In this document: in pieces, positions 53,694 to 62,457 of the stretch
How the letters are laid out: each line of letters opens with the position of its first letter
Numbering within the stretch: the stretch's first letter is position 1
Assembly: GCF_003131205.1 (NCBI RefSeq)
Contig: NZ_QFFY01000008.1
Span: forward strand, 62,001 to 126,000
Source of the DNA: Occallatibacter savannae
Lineage (GTDB): Bacteria > Acidobacteriota > Terriglobia > Terriglobales > Acidobacteriaceae
Direction: 5' to 3'
DNA: 64,000 bases
The notes under the pieces: model-generated
What the model was told of the DNA's origin: nothing
Databases searched by the model: none
The model's input: only the letters and a program-made list of their open reading frames with translations
Translations under genes and position numbers: made by a program

Positions 53694-55103
53694 TCACATC
53701 GTTCCGGTCAGAGTTTGCAACTGTGCAAGGGCCGTTTCAAAGCGGACGCGTCCGTCTTCGCGTGCGTTCTGCGCGCTGATGTACGCCGCTTGCGCATCGA
53801 CAACTTCAAGAACTGTGGCCTCGCCGCCGGTGTAGCGAAGCTTGGTGAGGCGGAGGCTCTCAGCGGCAATGGCCACACTTTCATCGAGAGACGCGAGCTG
53901 GGCCCGCGCGGCCTGCGCTTCGGCATAGGACTCATCCAGTTGCGCGATGGTGCGTCGCTGCGTTGCGGTCAGCGCGATCTTTGCCGCGTCGCGTTTAATC
54001 TCGCTCTGCTTCACCTTGTGCTCGGTGGCAAGCCAGTCCCATACGGGAAGGTTCACCGTGACTGCGGCAGAGTAGCCCAGATTGTGCGTGCGAATGCCCT
54101 CTGGCGTGAGAGGACCGCGAGCCGCAAACTCGTTCGCGTCGATTCCGTAGGTGTAATTCAAGCCGATGGTGGGCAGATAAGCAGCCTGGGCCGTCAGCAC
54201 ATCGGCACTGCTGGCGTTCAGCGTCGCCAATGCACTCTTCAATTCGGCGTTGTTTTTCGAAGCAAGTCCGTTCACCTCTTCCCGGCTTGCGAGCGCGGCG
54301 GGGGCGTCGGAAATACTGATGTTGTACGGCGTGCGCGGATCGGAAAAGAGAAGAACGCCGAGCTCGAGCCGCGCCTTCTCTGCATTCAATTTCGCGTCAG
54401 AGAGCTCGCGGTCGCGCTGCTGCTGCTGAAGCTGTGCCTTGATCGTATCTGCGTGCGCTGCTTCGCGAGCCTGTTCGCGCTGGCTGGTCAGTTTTGTGAA
54501 GTCTGCAGCTTCTGTGGCCGCCTGCTGCGCGATCGACAGCTTGTGATCGGCGGAGGCAACTCCGTAATATAAGCCAGTCACCGTCTCTACCAGACCGCGC
54601 CGTGCGATCTCAAGCTCCGCCTTCGCCACAGCATCCGCGGCGTTCGCTGTGCGCAGCGCAGCGATTGGTCCCAGTCCAATGCTCTCTTCAACCACACCCT
54701 GGGCCACGTACTCCCGCGGTCTCGCGTCGGCGGAGACGAATTTGGGGTTGGTATTCACGACGCCTTCGCCGCCTACTTCGCGCAGACCATTCGGCTGGAC
54801 ATAGAGGCCCTGGCCGTTGAACCGCGCTGAGGGCAGCAGCCCTGCCCGTGCGATCGATTTGTCGAGGCCGGCTACGCGCGCGCTCGCCACGGAGTTGGCA
54901 TAGTTCGGCTCGCTGGCCTGCGCGCGCTTGATCGCCTCCTGCAACGTGATAACAACCGGAGATACGGCCGCCGTTGGTGTCGGCTGTTGATCCGCCTGTA
55001 CCGTTGTCTGCGACATTGCCGCCGTACTCATTGCCAGTCCTAGAGCCAGACCGGCCGGCAGAAGCGACGACAATACACGTCCCTTGGTCACGCAAAACAG
55101 CAT
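53694..55103 (-). CDS. TolC-family outer-membrane efflux protein
   Basis: A 469-residue outer-membrane efflux protein, first gene of the operon. Signal sequence at the start (SLLPAGLALGLAMSTAAMSQ), then two OEP repeats: ITLQEAIKRAQASEPNYANSVASARVAGLD and the second half starting LNASSADVLTAQAAYLPTIGLNYTYG. Amphipathic helices (RREQAREAAHADTIKAQLQQQQRDRE) form the channel. The operon order outer-membrane, adaptor, pump is clear. No regulator is in the operon. Confidence 0.93.
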   Translation of the reverse strand: MLFCVTKGRVLSSLLPAGLALGLAMSTAAMSQTTVQADQQPTPTAAVSPVVITLQEAIKRAQASEPNYANSVASARVAGLDKSIARAGLLPSARFNGQGLYVQPNGLREVGGEGVVNTNPKFVSADARPREYVAQGVVEESIGLGPIAALRTANAADAVAKAELEIARRGLVETVTGLYYGVASADHKLSIAQQAATEAADFTKLTSQREQAREAAHADTIKAQLQQQQRDRELSDAKLNAEKARLELGVLLFSDPRTPYNISISDAPAALASREEVNGLASKNNAELKSALATLNASSADVLTAQAAYLPTIGLNYTYGIDANEFAARGPLTPEGIRTHNLGYSAAVTVNLPVWDWLATEHKVKQSEIKRDAAKIALTATQRRTIAQLDESYAEAQAARAQLASLDESVAIAAESLRLTKLRYTGGEATVLEVVDAQAAYISAQNAREDGRVRFETALAQLQTLTGTM

Positions 55104-55193
55104 ATCGGTTAAAGCTTAATTTCTCCTGAGTCTTGGATGTAACCGGGGTGAGTTAAGTTCAGCACCAGAGCGGCGCGCTTAAGATGTTCCTGC

Positions 55194-56180
55194 ATGGAAA
55201 TGACGAGTGTTGCAGGCGTTGAAGTATCAAGGATAGGCCTCGGAACATGGGCTATAGGCGGAACGGAGTGGGGTGCGGTATCGGACGAAGCAGCCATTGC
55301 GACCATTCTGAGCGCAGTTGAACGTGGCGTTAATCTCATCGACACAGCGCCCATCTACGGCCGCGGCAGGGCAGAAGAACTGATCGGCAAGGCTATGCAG
55401 CAGCATGGCCGGCGCGAGGCGTTTTACATTGCAGCCAAGGCCGGTCTCGACTGGAACAGCAGGGGCGTCTTCGCCAATTCGACGCCGGAACGGCTGCGGC
55501 GCGAACTGGAAGACAGCCTGCGCCGCCTGGGGACCAACTACATTGACCTCTACCAGGTACATTGGCCCGATACGCTGATCCCTGTCGAAGAGGTCGCGGG
55601 CGTCCTCGCCGAGTTCGTCGCTGCTGGAAAAGTGCGCGCGCTGGGCGTGAGCAATTTCAATTTGCCCCAGATGGAGGCGTTCCGGCGCGTGACGCCGCTC
55701 GCTTCCGATCAGCCTCCCTACAACATCTTCGAGCGCGAGATCGATGCCGAGATCCTGCCGTGGTGCGCGGCAAACAACATCGCGGTGCTGACGTATAGTT
55801 CGCTCTGCCGGAGCCTGCTGGGCGGGCGTGTGCATCGCGGCATCAGATTCGAGCCCGGAGACATTCGCGCGGTAGATCCCAAGTTTCAGGAGCCGCGTTT
55901 TAGCCAGTACATGACAGCGGTGGAGCGGCTCACCGAGTTTGCTCGCGAGCGATTTGGGAAGTCGCTCATCGAACTGGCGGCCCGGTGGGTGCTGGACAGG
56001 CCGGGTGTTTCCGTTGCGCTGTGGGGCGCCAAAAGGCCGGATCAGCTGGACGCAATCTCAGGCGTTATGGGCTGGAAGCTCGATGCGGATTCGATGGCGG
56101 AGATCGATCGGATCGTGGCCGAGTCAGTCAAAGACCCTATCGGCCCCGAGTATCTGACCCCGCTGGTCCGCACTGAGTAG
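55194..56180 (+). CDS. aldo/keto reductase
   Basis: A 328-residue NADPH-dependent reductase. The catalytic residues are visible: Asp and Tyr in LIDTAPIYGRGRAEELIGKAM, Lys in YIAAKAGLDW, His in YQVHWPDTLIPVEEV. It ends with the NADPH-binding WGAKRPDQLDAISGVMGW. The start is ATG 55194. It diverges from the efflux operon by about 90 bp. The substrate is unknown. Confidence 0.93.
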   Translation: MEMTSVAGVEVSRIGLGTWAIGGTEWGAVSDEAAIATILSAVERGVNLIDTAPIYGRGRAEELIGKAMQQHGRREAFYIAAKAGLDWNSRGVFANSTPERLRRELEDSLRRLGTNYIDLYQVHWPDTLIPVEEVAGVLAEFVAAGKVRALGVSNFNLPQMEAFRRVTPLASDQPPYNIFEREIDAEILPWCAANNIAVLTYSSLCRSLLGGRVHRGIRFEPGDIRAVDPKFQEPRFSQYMTAVERLTEFARERFGKSLIELAARWVLDRPGVSVALWGAKRPDQLDAISGVMGWKLDADSMAEIDRIVAESVKDPIGPEYLTPLVRTE

Positions 56181-56287
56181 GTCGACGCCTGCGGTGAATC
56201 GCTTCCTGCGCCTTTGAATTTGAGAGACTCTGAATCAATCACAATGCGGAGGCACAACCCCGCCCCTCTCTGCGATACTGTTCCGTT

Positions 56288-56854
56288 ATGCCCATCGACG
56301 ACCTGCAGCAGGCTGCCCAGAAAATCGCCAATTTCATCGGTTCCCTCAACAAGCTCGGCGGAATGCGTTTGAAGTATCGCATCACCGCGGGAGACGGAGC
56401 GCACGACCCGCAGGGGCTCGAAGCGCGGGTGATCTATGTTGAGCTGGGCGGTCCCGACACGCAGTTGCTGACGCAGCATAACGGAGAGCTTCTCCGCGCG
56501 CTCGAAACGATTGCGGCGCAGATGCTGCGCCTCGAGCAGCGCGAGCACGACCTCGTCAGCTTCGATGCCGGCAACTTCAAGGCCCTGCGGGCGCAGGAGC
56601 TGCGCATGTCTGCCGAGATGGCCGCCGAAAAGGTGCGCAAATCGGGCGTGCCGTATGCGTTCCCTCCGCAGAACAGCCGCGAGCGCCGTCTGCTGCACAT
56701 GGCTTTCAAAGACCTGCAGGGTGTTGAGACGGCAAGTTCCGGCGAGGGACAGGATCGATTCCTGGTCGTGTATCCCGAGGGCAAAACGCACCTGCCCGTC
56801 GCGCCTCCCATGAGGCCGCGCGGATTCGGGCGCGATCGCGGACCGCGGCGATAG
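56288..56854 (+). CDS. R3H-domain, Jag (SpoIIIJ-associated)-like RNA-binding protein
   Basis: A 188-residue protein: N-terminal KH-like part with LGGPDTQLLTQHNGELLRALETIAAQMLR, then an R3H domain (NSRERRLLHMAFKDLQGVETASSGEGQDRFLVVYPEG). The RxxxxxH pattern is in RERRLLH. Jag proteins are normally encoded right after yidC; here the gene lies about 6 kb from yidC, on the other side of dnaA. It has no separate Jag-N domain. RNA binding is inferred from the domain. Confidence 0.88.
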   Translation: MPIDDLQQAAQKIANFIGSLNKLGGMRLKYRITAGDGAHDPQGLEARVIYVELGGPDTQLLTQHNGELLRALETIAAQMLRLEQREHDLVSFDAGNFKALRAQELRMSAEMAAEKVRKSGVPYAFPPQNSRERRLLHMAFKDLQGVETASSGEGQDRFLVVYPEGKTHLPVAPPMRPRGFGRDRGPRR

Positions 56855-56892
56855 TGCATCCGCCCGCAGGCGGTATGCCACAATAGCCAGCA

Positions 56893-57987
56893 ATGAAGAC
56901 TGCAATTTGTGTGCTGATGGCATCCGTAGCACTCGTGTGCTCTGCGCAGAAGCGGCTCGTGCTGATCGATCAGGACGGTTCCGGCCCGGGTGGGTCGAAC
57001 CAGATGGCGATCCTCTCTCTGCTGCAGGCCCCGGAGGTCGAAGTCCTCGGCATCACGATGGTGACCGGAAATGCCTGGCGCGACGAAGAGACCCTGCACA
57101 CTCTGCGCATGCTCGAGCTCACTGGCCACACGCGCGTTCCTGTAGCGAAAGGAGCGGTCTTTCCGCTGGTGCGCACGCAGCGCGAGACGCAGCTCACTGC
57201 AGCGCTCGATGGCAAGGTGACCTGGCTGGGCGCATGGGGCGCCGGCCCGACCACCCTCGTCGAAAAAGACGGCAAAGTCACTCCGTTCACTCCCGACAAA
57301 ACCGATGCGCACGGCCCCTACGATATTCCGCCACTGCCCGAAGGCATGCCGAAGCTCGCCGCAATCGAAGAGGACGCGGCGCACTTTCTCGTGCGGCAGG
57401 TTCGCGCGCATCCGCACGAGGTGACGATTTACGCAGCCGGGCCGCTGACCAACATCGCTCTCGCAATCTCCGTCGACCCGGAATTTGCGTCGCTCACCAA
57501 GGGCATCGTTCTCATGGGTGGCAGCCTCAATCCGCAGACAGACGACCCGGAGTTTGCCACCAATCCGCGTCACGAATTCAATTTCTGGTTCGACCCCGAG
57601 GCGGCGCACATCGTGCTTCGTGCCGCGTGGCCCCGCATCGACGTGACAACTGTGGACGTCTCTATCAAGGCCCCGTTCACCGAGCAGATGCTGCAGCACA
57701 TCGCCAGGTCCAACTCCCCCACGTCAAAATACGTCGCGGCATGGAGCGAGAATCGCTACTACATGTGGGACGAGTTCGCTGCGTGCGCTTGGCTCGATCC
57801 GACATTGGTCACGAAGGAAAAGCTCCTCTATATGGACGTCGATCTGAGTCGAGGCCCGACCTATGGAGACACGCTCACGTGGGACGAGAAGCTCAAGCCG
57901 CAGACCGGAGTCCGCCTCGTGCACGCCCAGCTCGATCTCGACTTGCCGCGATTCCAGAAAATGTTTGTCGATTTGATGTCGCGCTAA
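56893..57987 (+). CDS. secreted nucleoside hydrolase family protein with altered metal motif
   Basis: A 364-residue protein with signal peptide (residues 1 to about 18, ending VCSAQ). The inosine/uridine-preferring nucleoside hydrolase fold is shown by ILSLLQAPEVEVLGITMVTGNAWRDE, VTIYAAGPLTNIALAI, GIVLMGGSL, EFNFWFDPEAAHIVL and YMWDEFAACAWLDP (the late Asp ligand). The usual N-terminal DxDxxxDD calcium motif is instead DQDGSGPGGSNQMA: longer by three and with Ser-Asn where the Asp pair stands. It may have changed metal binding or a different substrate. The upstream R3H gene lies 38 bp before it. Confidence 0.87.
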   Translation: MKTAICVLMASVALVCSAQKRLVLIDQDGSGPGGSNQMAILSLLQAPEVEVLGITMVTGNAWRDEETLHTLRMLELTGHTRVPVAKGAVFPLVRTQRETQLTAALDGKVTWLGAWGAGPTTLVEKDGKVTPFTPDKTDAHGPYDIPPLPEGMPKLAAIEEDAAHFLVRQVRAHPHEVTIYAAGPLTNIALAISVDPEFASLTKGIVLMGGSLNPQTDDPEFATNPRHEFNFWFDPEAAHIVLRAAWPRIDVTTVDVSIKAPFTEQMLQHIARSNSPTSKYVAAWSENRYYMWDEFAACAWLDPTLVTKEKLLYMDVDLSRGPTYGDTLTWDEKLKPQTGVRLVHAQLDLDLPRFQKMFVDLMSR

Positions 57988-58005
57988 CCTCCGGTTTTTG
58001 CAGAA

Positions 58006-58048
58006 GTTCAGATCTGAACGTCTCTTCGGTACCGTTGCGCAATTGCGC
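58006..58048. promoter_or_regulatory. two perfect palindromes upstream of the glycine-zipper lipoprotein gene
   Basis: GTTCAGATCTGAAC (58006-58019) and GCGCAATTGCGC (58037-58048) lie 18 bp apart, about 100 bp before the lipoprotein start and 20-60 bp after the nucleoside hydrolase stop. They are sized like operators. No T-run follows, so they are unlikely to be terminators. Confidence 0.4.
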
Positions 58049-58145
58049 CGTCTTCTCTTCTACTAGTTTCAAGTAAATAGATATTCAAAGCTGCACTCCC
58101 TGATTGCCTTGGGCTCCGCAACCTTTCGATCGAAAGAGGACACGA

Positions 58146-59057
58146 ATGTTTTCAAAAGACTTTTTGCGCCGCGGAAAGACGCCGATGCTGGCGCTTGGCT
58201 TCGCCGTCATGCTCACCGCATGCCAATCGAAGATGGACAAGGCCATCGACCAGGCCAAGCAGCAGGCGGCCTCCACCGGCCAGCCCCAGCAGGTCGTCGC
58301 TGTAGACAAGACGGGAACCACCACCACGGCCGTGGTCCAGCCACCGGCAAAGGGCCAGAGCGCGGGAGCGGTCGCGACGACCACCACGCCTCCGCCTCCG
58401 GGCGGTCCGGTACCTCCGCCGCAAGATCCGAAGGTGATGCCGCTCGGCGGCGATCCAAACCAGGCGCAGGCAGATGAGCAGGGCGCCGGTCCTGCCGCAG
58501 GCCCTTCCGCAGCAGGCAGAACATCCCCGAGCGGTCCCGTCAAAATCACCATCCAGGCCGGAACCAATCTCGCAGTCCGTGTCGACCAGCACATCAGCGT
58601 GAAGACAAACCGCGCAGGCGATACGTTCACCGGCGAAGTCGTCGATCCCGTGCTCGATCCCAGCGGCGTTGCCGTAGTGCCCAAGGGAACGCGGGTGAGC
58701 GGCGTGGTTGACGCATCGCACGCACGCGGGCGTGTGAAGGGCGCCTCGGTGCTGGAACTGCGCCTGACCACAATGACGTTGAACGGCAGGGAACTCCAAC
58801 TCCGGACGGCGGACCTCACGCAGACGAAGAAGGGCAAGGGTAAGCGCTCGGCGGCCATGATTGGCGGCGGCGCCGGACTCGGCATGCTGATCGGCGGACT
58901 GGCCGGCGGTGGAAAGGGCATGCTGATCGGCGGCCTCGCCGGCGGAGGCGCGGGCACCGCAGGCGCTGCGATGACCGGAAACCGCGACCTCGAGATTCCG
59001 GCGGAGTCGATCGTGCACTTCAAGCTCGCGCAGGACCTTGTCGTCCAGGGAGCCTAG
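58146..59057 (+). CDS. lipoprotein with C-terminal glycine-zipper segment
   Basis: A 303-residue protein. The signal ends in lipobox LTAC (about residue 25). A Gln/Thr/Pro-rich linker (TTTTTAVVQ, PPPPGGP) follows. The middle domain GTNLAVRVDQHISVKTNRAGDTFTGEV, VPKGTRVSGVVD and VLELRLTTMTLNG resembles OmpA/TrbI-like lipoprotein beta domains. Then comes the glycine zipper AAMIGGGAGLGMLIGGLAGGGKGMLIGGLAGGG, a membrane-inserting segment made by a DNA-level duplication of a 36-bp unit. Start ATG 58146. Function unknown. Confidence 0.78.
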   Translation: MFSKDFLRRGKTPMLALGFAVMLTACQSKMDKAIDQAKQQAASTGQPQQVVAVDKTGTTTTAVVQPPAKGQSAGAVATTTTPPPPGGPVPPPQDPKVMPLGGDPNQAQADEQGAGPAAGPSAAGRTSPSGPVKITIQAGTNLAVRVDQHISVKTNRAGDTFTGEVVDPVLDPSGVAVVPKGTRVSGVVDASHARGRVKGASVLELRLTTMTLNGRELQLRTADLTQTKKGKGKRSAAMIGGGAGLGMLIGGLAGGGKGMLIGGLAGGGAGTAGAAMTGNRDLEIPAESIVHFKLAQDLVVQGA

Positions 59058-59141
59058 ACCCGCAGGCGAACTCGGCTGTTCATCAACAATTCTCTTGCCT
59101 CTGCGCGTACCGCGCATGAAGAATGCGGGCGGAGGCAGGAG

Positions 59142-59537
59142 ATGGCAGAATCTATTCTTGGTGGGAGTGACCTAATCGCCTTCGCTCCCACCACCGATCC
59201 CGCAAAAGCGCGTGCGTTTTACGAAGGCATTCTTGGTCTGCGACTTGTCGCAGACCATGCGCCATTCGCGCTGGAGTTTGACGCGAATGGGACGATGCTG
59301 CGCGTGACGACAGTGCATGAGTTGAAGCCGCAGCCTTTCACGATCCTCGGCTGGCGAGTTTCCGACGTCGAAGCCACGATCGACAGACTGGTTGCCGCAG
59401 GCGTGGCGTTCGAACGCTACCCCGGCATGAACGATTCCGATCCGCATGGCATCTGGAACTCCCCCAGCGGCGCCCGCATCGCCTGGTTCAAAGACCTCGA
59501 CGGAAACGTGCTGAGCCTGACCGAGTTTGCAACTTAG
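59142..59537 (+). CDS. VOC (glyoxalase/bleomycin resistance) family protein
   Basis: A 131-residue single VOC domain: DLIAFAPTTDPAKARAFYEGILGLRLV, FALEFDANGTMLRVTTV, and WFKDLDGNVLSLTEF with a metal-ligand Glu at the end. The typical first His ligand is replaced by Ala (IAFAP). The start ATG 59142 is set by GGAGG six bases upstream. The substrate is unknown. Confidence 0.87.
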   Translation: MAESILGGSDLIAFAPTTDPAKARAFYEGILGLRLVADHAPFALEFDANGTMLRVTTVHELKPQPFTILGWRVSDVEATIDRLVAAGVAFERYPGMNDSDPHGIWNSPSGARIAWFKDLDGNVLSLTEFAT

Positions 59538-59620
59538 GAATCACTTATCCTTCCCGGCACTCAGCCTGCAATCCGAGATCAATTCTCAGTGATACCTTTG
59601 AGCACTGGGTGAACATGAAA

Positions 59621-59641
59621 AGGCCGCGCATCGCGCGGCCT
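59621..59641 (-). terminator. Rho-independent terminator of dnaA
   Basis: A 9-bp stem AGGCCGCGC/GCGCGGCCT with loop ATC; on the minus strand it continues into TTTTC. It is 32 bp after the dnaA stop. Confidence 0.75.
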
Positions 59642-59646
59642 CTCTG

Positions 59647-59681
59647 ATCACTAACCACTGACCACTTACCCCTTATCCGTT
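59647..59681. repeat. heptad tandem repeat tract at the dnaA 3' end, ACCACTN type, 5 units
   Basis: Five phased units (ATCACTA, ACCACTG, ACCACTT and variants); in the dnaA sense they are CAGTGGT-like. The tract overlaps the dnaA stop codon at 59673-59675 and lies before the terminator. Confidence 0.75.
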
Positions 59682-61070
59682 GAGCATCTCCTGCAGCTTG
59701 TTCAACGTCCTGTGCAGGTCCTTGTCTGTCCGGCGCTGCTCGTCAATCTTGCCGATCGAGTGCATCACGGTGGTGTGGTGCTTGTTGCCGAACTGGCGTC
59801 CAATTTCCGGCAGGCTGGCTTCGGTCATCTGCTTGGCCAGGTACATGGCGATCTGTCGGGGCACGACAACGTTGCGCGAATTGTTCTTCTGCTTCAGGTC
59901 GGCGACCTTCATGCCGAACTGCTCGGCCACGGCGCGCTGGATCGACTCAATCGTGATCTTGCGCACCTGCATGTCGATGTACTGCTTCAAGCACTGCTGC
60001 GTGGTGGCCAGCGTGATCTCGGTGTGGTTCAGATTGCACCATGCGACGAGCCGCGTCATGGCGCCTTCGAGTTCGCGCACGTTGGTGCGAACGTTTGACG
60101 CGATGAAGAGCGCGACGTCCGTCGGAAGCTGAACCTGCTCGCTCTCCGCCTTCTTCTGCAGAATCGCAACCTTGGTCTCGAGATCGGGCGGCTGAATGTC
60201 TGCGATCAATCCCCACTCAAAGCGCGACCGGAGCCGGTCTTCGATCTCGGCCAGTTCCTTTGGCGGACGGTCCGAAGCGATGACGATCTGCTTCATGCTT
60301 TCGTGCAGGGCATTGAACGTATGGAAGAACTCTTCCTGCGTGCGCTCTTTCTGCGCGATGAACTGGATGTCGTCAATGAGCAGAACGTCGACGGTGCGGA
60401 AGCGATCGCGGAAGCTGGTCATGCGATCGTTGCGCAGCGAGGTGATCATCTCATTTGTAAATTTTTCCGCGGAGACGTAGCAGATGCTCGCCGAAGGCGT
60501 CCTGCGTTTCACCTCGTGGCCGATGGCGTGCATCAGGTGGGTCTTGCCCATTCCCACGCCGCCATACAGGAAGAGCGGATTGTAGGCGCGCGAAGGCCGC
60601 TCAGCGACAGCGAGTGAAGCTGCGCGTGCAAACTGATTGCCATTGCCGATGACGAAGGCGTCGAACGTGTAACGCGGATTCAGCTGTGCAGCTGTCGACC
60701 AGTCGAAGCGCGTCTGCTCGGGTGAGCGCGACGCGGGCGCGATAGGAGAGTGCGCGGGAAGGGGGCCGAACCCGCCATCCTTGCGCGGAGGCGGAGCGGT
60801 GGGATCTTCTTCCGCAGTGACGAACTGCACGTCGTCAAATTCAAGCGACTGCGAATCGATCGCTTCCTGAATCAGGTCGCTGTATTTATCCCCGATGTGC
60901 TGGAACTCTTTGGAAGGAACGCGGACAAAAAGAATACGTCCATTGGCGTGGCTGAAACGCGTCGGCTTTAGCCAGGTCTCGAACGACTGGCGAATTACTT
61001 TCTTCTCGAGTGCAGCGAGAATCTGCAGCCATGGATTAAGAGCCGAAGCCGGCGAAATAGCGAATGACAT
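59673..61070 (-). CDS. dnaA: chromosomal replication initiator protein DnaA
   Basis: The AAA+ initiator that opens the origin. 465 residues: N-terminal domain I, linker, Walker A YGGVGMGKTHLM (about 169-180), Walker B VLLIDDIQF (about 229-237), and domain IV with the DnaA signature region ending FGNKHHTTVMHS (about 427-438). In E. coli this motif is GGRDHTTV; here Arg-Asp becomes Lys-His. The start ATG 61070 has AAGGA eight bases upstream. It diverges from the rpmH operon across 695 bp. Confidence 0.98.
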   Translation of the reverse strand: MSFAISPASALNPWLQILAALEKKVIRQSFETWLKPTRFSHANGRILFVRVPSKEFQHIGDKYSDLIQEAIDSQSLEFDDVQFVTAEEDPTAPPPRKDGGFGPLPAHSPIAPASRSPEQTRFDWSTAAQLNPRYTFDAFVIGNGNQFARAASLAVAERPSRAYNPLFLYGGVGMGKTHLMHAIGHEVKRRTPSASICYVSAEKFTNEMITSLRNDRMTSFRDRFRTVDVLLIDDIQFIAQKERTQEEFFHTFNALHESMKQIVIASDRPPKELAEIEDRLRSRFEWGLIADIQPPDLETKVAILQKKAESEQVQLPTDVALFIASNVRTNVRELEGAMTRLVAWCNLNHTEITLATTQQCLKQYIDMQVRKITIESIQRAVAEQFGMKVADLKQKNNSRNVVVPRQIAMYLAKQMTEASLPEIGRQFGNKHHTTVMHSIGKIDEQRRTDKDLHRTLNKLQEMLNG

Positions 61071-61765
61071 CGAGCGGATCCTTATCGGCGCCACCTGTCT
61101 ACTGCCGTGTGACTTCAAACCGGACGGTTGAGGCAATGGCTCACGCTGCGGATGGCTGTGAATCCATGCCGCGTGCGACTGCTGAGAATTACCTATGGCC
61201 GTTGAACTGTCTCGCTAGAAACACTGCGGGACACGGGTTGAAATTCACTCCGTGGGACGCTCGGAAACTTTCTTGAACGGTCCCGATGGTAGCACATCTG
61301 GGGGGTGTTGCAATCACTCTTTCACATAAGTTTTCGGAGTGCTGTGAGACTTGCACCAAGCACGGTGAAACACGTCACAGACGAACGGAAATTCGCGCGC
61401 TGAGTCGAAAATTTCATCGCTGATTTCTGTCGTCGATCTGAAAACTTTGGATGCTGCCGACCGCGCGCGTGGTCGTACTTGTTTCGTCGGATTCGCGACG
61501 TACCTTGTCGCAAGTTTCGTCGACTTTCAACTTGCGTAGATCGATTCGCGAGATCTAAGTCGCCCTGTGCGAAGAAACAATTGCCATCATGCCGATTCAC
61601 CCCAGCGGACTTCGTTCAGTTCGGGTCGGACCAGGGCAACTTGCGTACGCGCAATCCGCCATTACCGCCGGATTCGGCTCCCACTGGATTCAAAGCCCAA
61701 CCTTCGATATACTTAGTACTTGCCGTCGAGGCCAAGATTTTAGACAGGAAACGGAGCGCAATTCC
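61071..61765. other. dnaA-rpmH intergenic region, possible origin region
   Basis: A 695-bp gene-free region, the place where an origin is often found. Canonical TTATCCACA boxes are not visible; the best are 7/9 matches (TCTTTCACA near 61317, GGATTCACA on the minus strand near 61156). Local repeats are present: CGCAAGTT (61509-61516) with AACTTGCG (61529-61536) and again at 61638-61645, and GTTTCGTCG twice (near 61481 and 61514). The rpmH promoter lies at the right end. Confidence 0.45.
61708..61713 (+). promoter_or_regulatory. putative -10 box of rpmH
   Basis: TATACT, 58 bp before the rpmH start. A -35 is only weak (TGGATT at 61685-61690, 17-bp spacing). It is the best promoter candidate for the rpmH-rnpA-yidD-yidC operon. 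Confidence 0.5.
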
Positions 61766-61921
61766 ATGCCCAAGCGCACATTTCAACCCAACCGGCGTAG
61801 CCGCTCAAAGACCCACGGGTTCCGCTCGCGGATGAAGACCAAGTCGGGAGCCGCCGTGCTGAGCCGTCGCCGTGCCATCGGACGCAAGCGCGTCGCAGTC
61901 AGCGCCGGTTATCGCGACTAG
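61766..61921 (+). CDS. rpmH: 50S ribosomal protein L34
   Basis: A 51-residue basic ribosomal protein: MPKRTFQPNRRSRSKTHGFRSRM and RRRAIGRKRVAVSAGYRD, typical of L34. GGAG is nine bases before ATG 61766. First gene of the operon with rnpA, yidD and yidC. Confidence 0.97.
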   Translation: MPKRTFQPNRRSRSKTHGFRSRMKTKSGAAVLSRRRAIGRKRVAVSAGYRD

Positions 61922-61998
61922 GTTTCCCCGCCGTTCTGTTTCGGCTGGAGCAGCAAGAACAGCACGATACTTCCGGCCGGAATCCCTCCCGCATTGCC

Positions 61999-62457
61999 AT
62001 GAACGCACCTTCCCAGGCTGAGCCGCGCACCGCAACCTCTGCTGTGCAGCAGCCCGGTCGTGCGTCTATGTCCGCGAATCGCCTCCGCAAGCACGCCGAC
62101 TACCAGCGCGCTTACGAGGCAAGCCGAAAACGCCGTTCCGCATCGATGAGCTGGTTCCTCGCGCCTCAGGCGGAGCCGTCCGCTCCCCGCGTGGGTCTCA
62201 CTGCCGGCAAAGTGCTCGGCAAAGCGCACGAACGCAACCGGATCAAGCGCCGGATGCGCGAAGTTCTGCGCAAGCACCTCGACCTGCTTCCCGTCGGATG
62301 CGACCTGATCTTTCATCCTCAGCGCATCGTGCTCACCCTGGAATTTACGAAACTGGAAGCCGAGGTTGTGCGTATTCTTCAGCAGGCCAATGCCGAACGC
62401 GCTCGCGCCACCACAACCGCAGCTCAGACGCTTGCCCAGGCCGAGCCTGTCCGATGA
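61999..62457 (+). CDS. rnpA: ribonuclease P protein component
   Basis: A 152-residue protein; the family core is LRKHADYQRAYEASRKRRS, PRVGLTAGKVLGKAHERNRIKRRMREVLRKH with the RNR-like NRIKRR motif. The N-terminal 25 residues are extra; ATG 62068 could be the real start. The C-terminal Ala/Thr/Gln-rich tail is also longer than usual. It binds RNase P RNA and helps process tRNA 5' ends. It overlaps yidD by four bases (ATGA). Confidence 0.95.
   Translation: MNAPSQAEPRTATSAVQQPGRASMSANRLRKHADYQRAYEASRKRRSASMSWFLAPQAEPSAPRVGLTAGKVLGKAHERNRIKRRMREVLRKHLDLLPVGCDLIFHPQRIVLTLEFTKLEAEVVRILQQANAERARATTTAAQTLAQAEPVR

Noticed and set aside
52355..54572. Long plus-strand frames opposite the efflux adaptor and tolC-like genes.
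   Set aside because: The minus-strand genes form a coupled operon with clear motifs; these are shadows.
61071..61765. A confident origin of replication call.
   Set aside because: Position next to dnaA suggests it, but no canonical boxes are visible and skew cannot be measured here, so it is only listed as possible.
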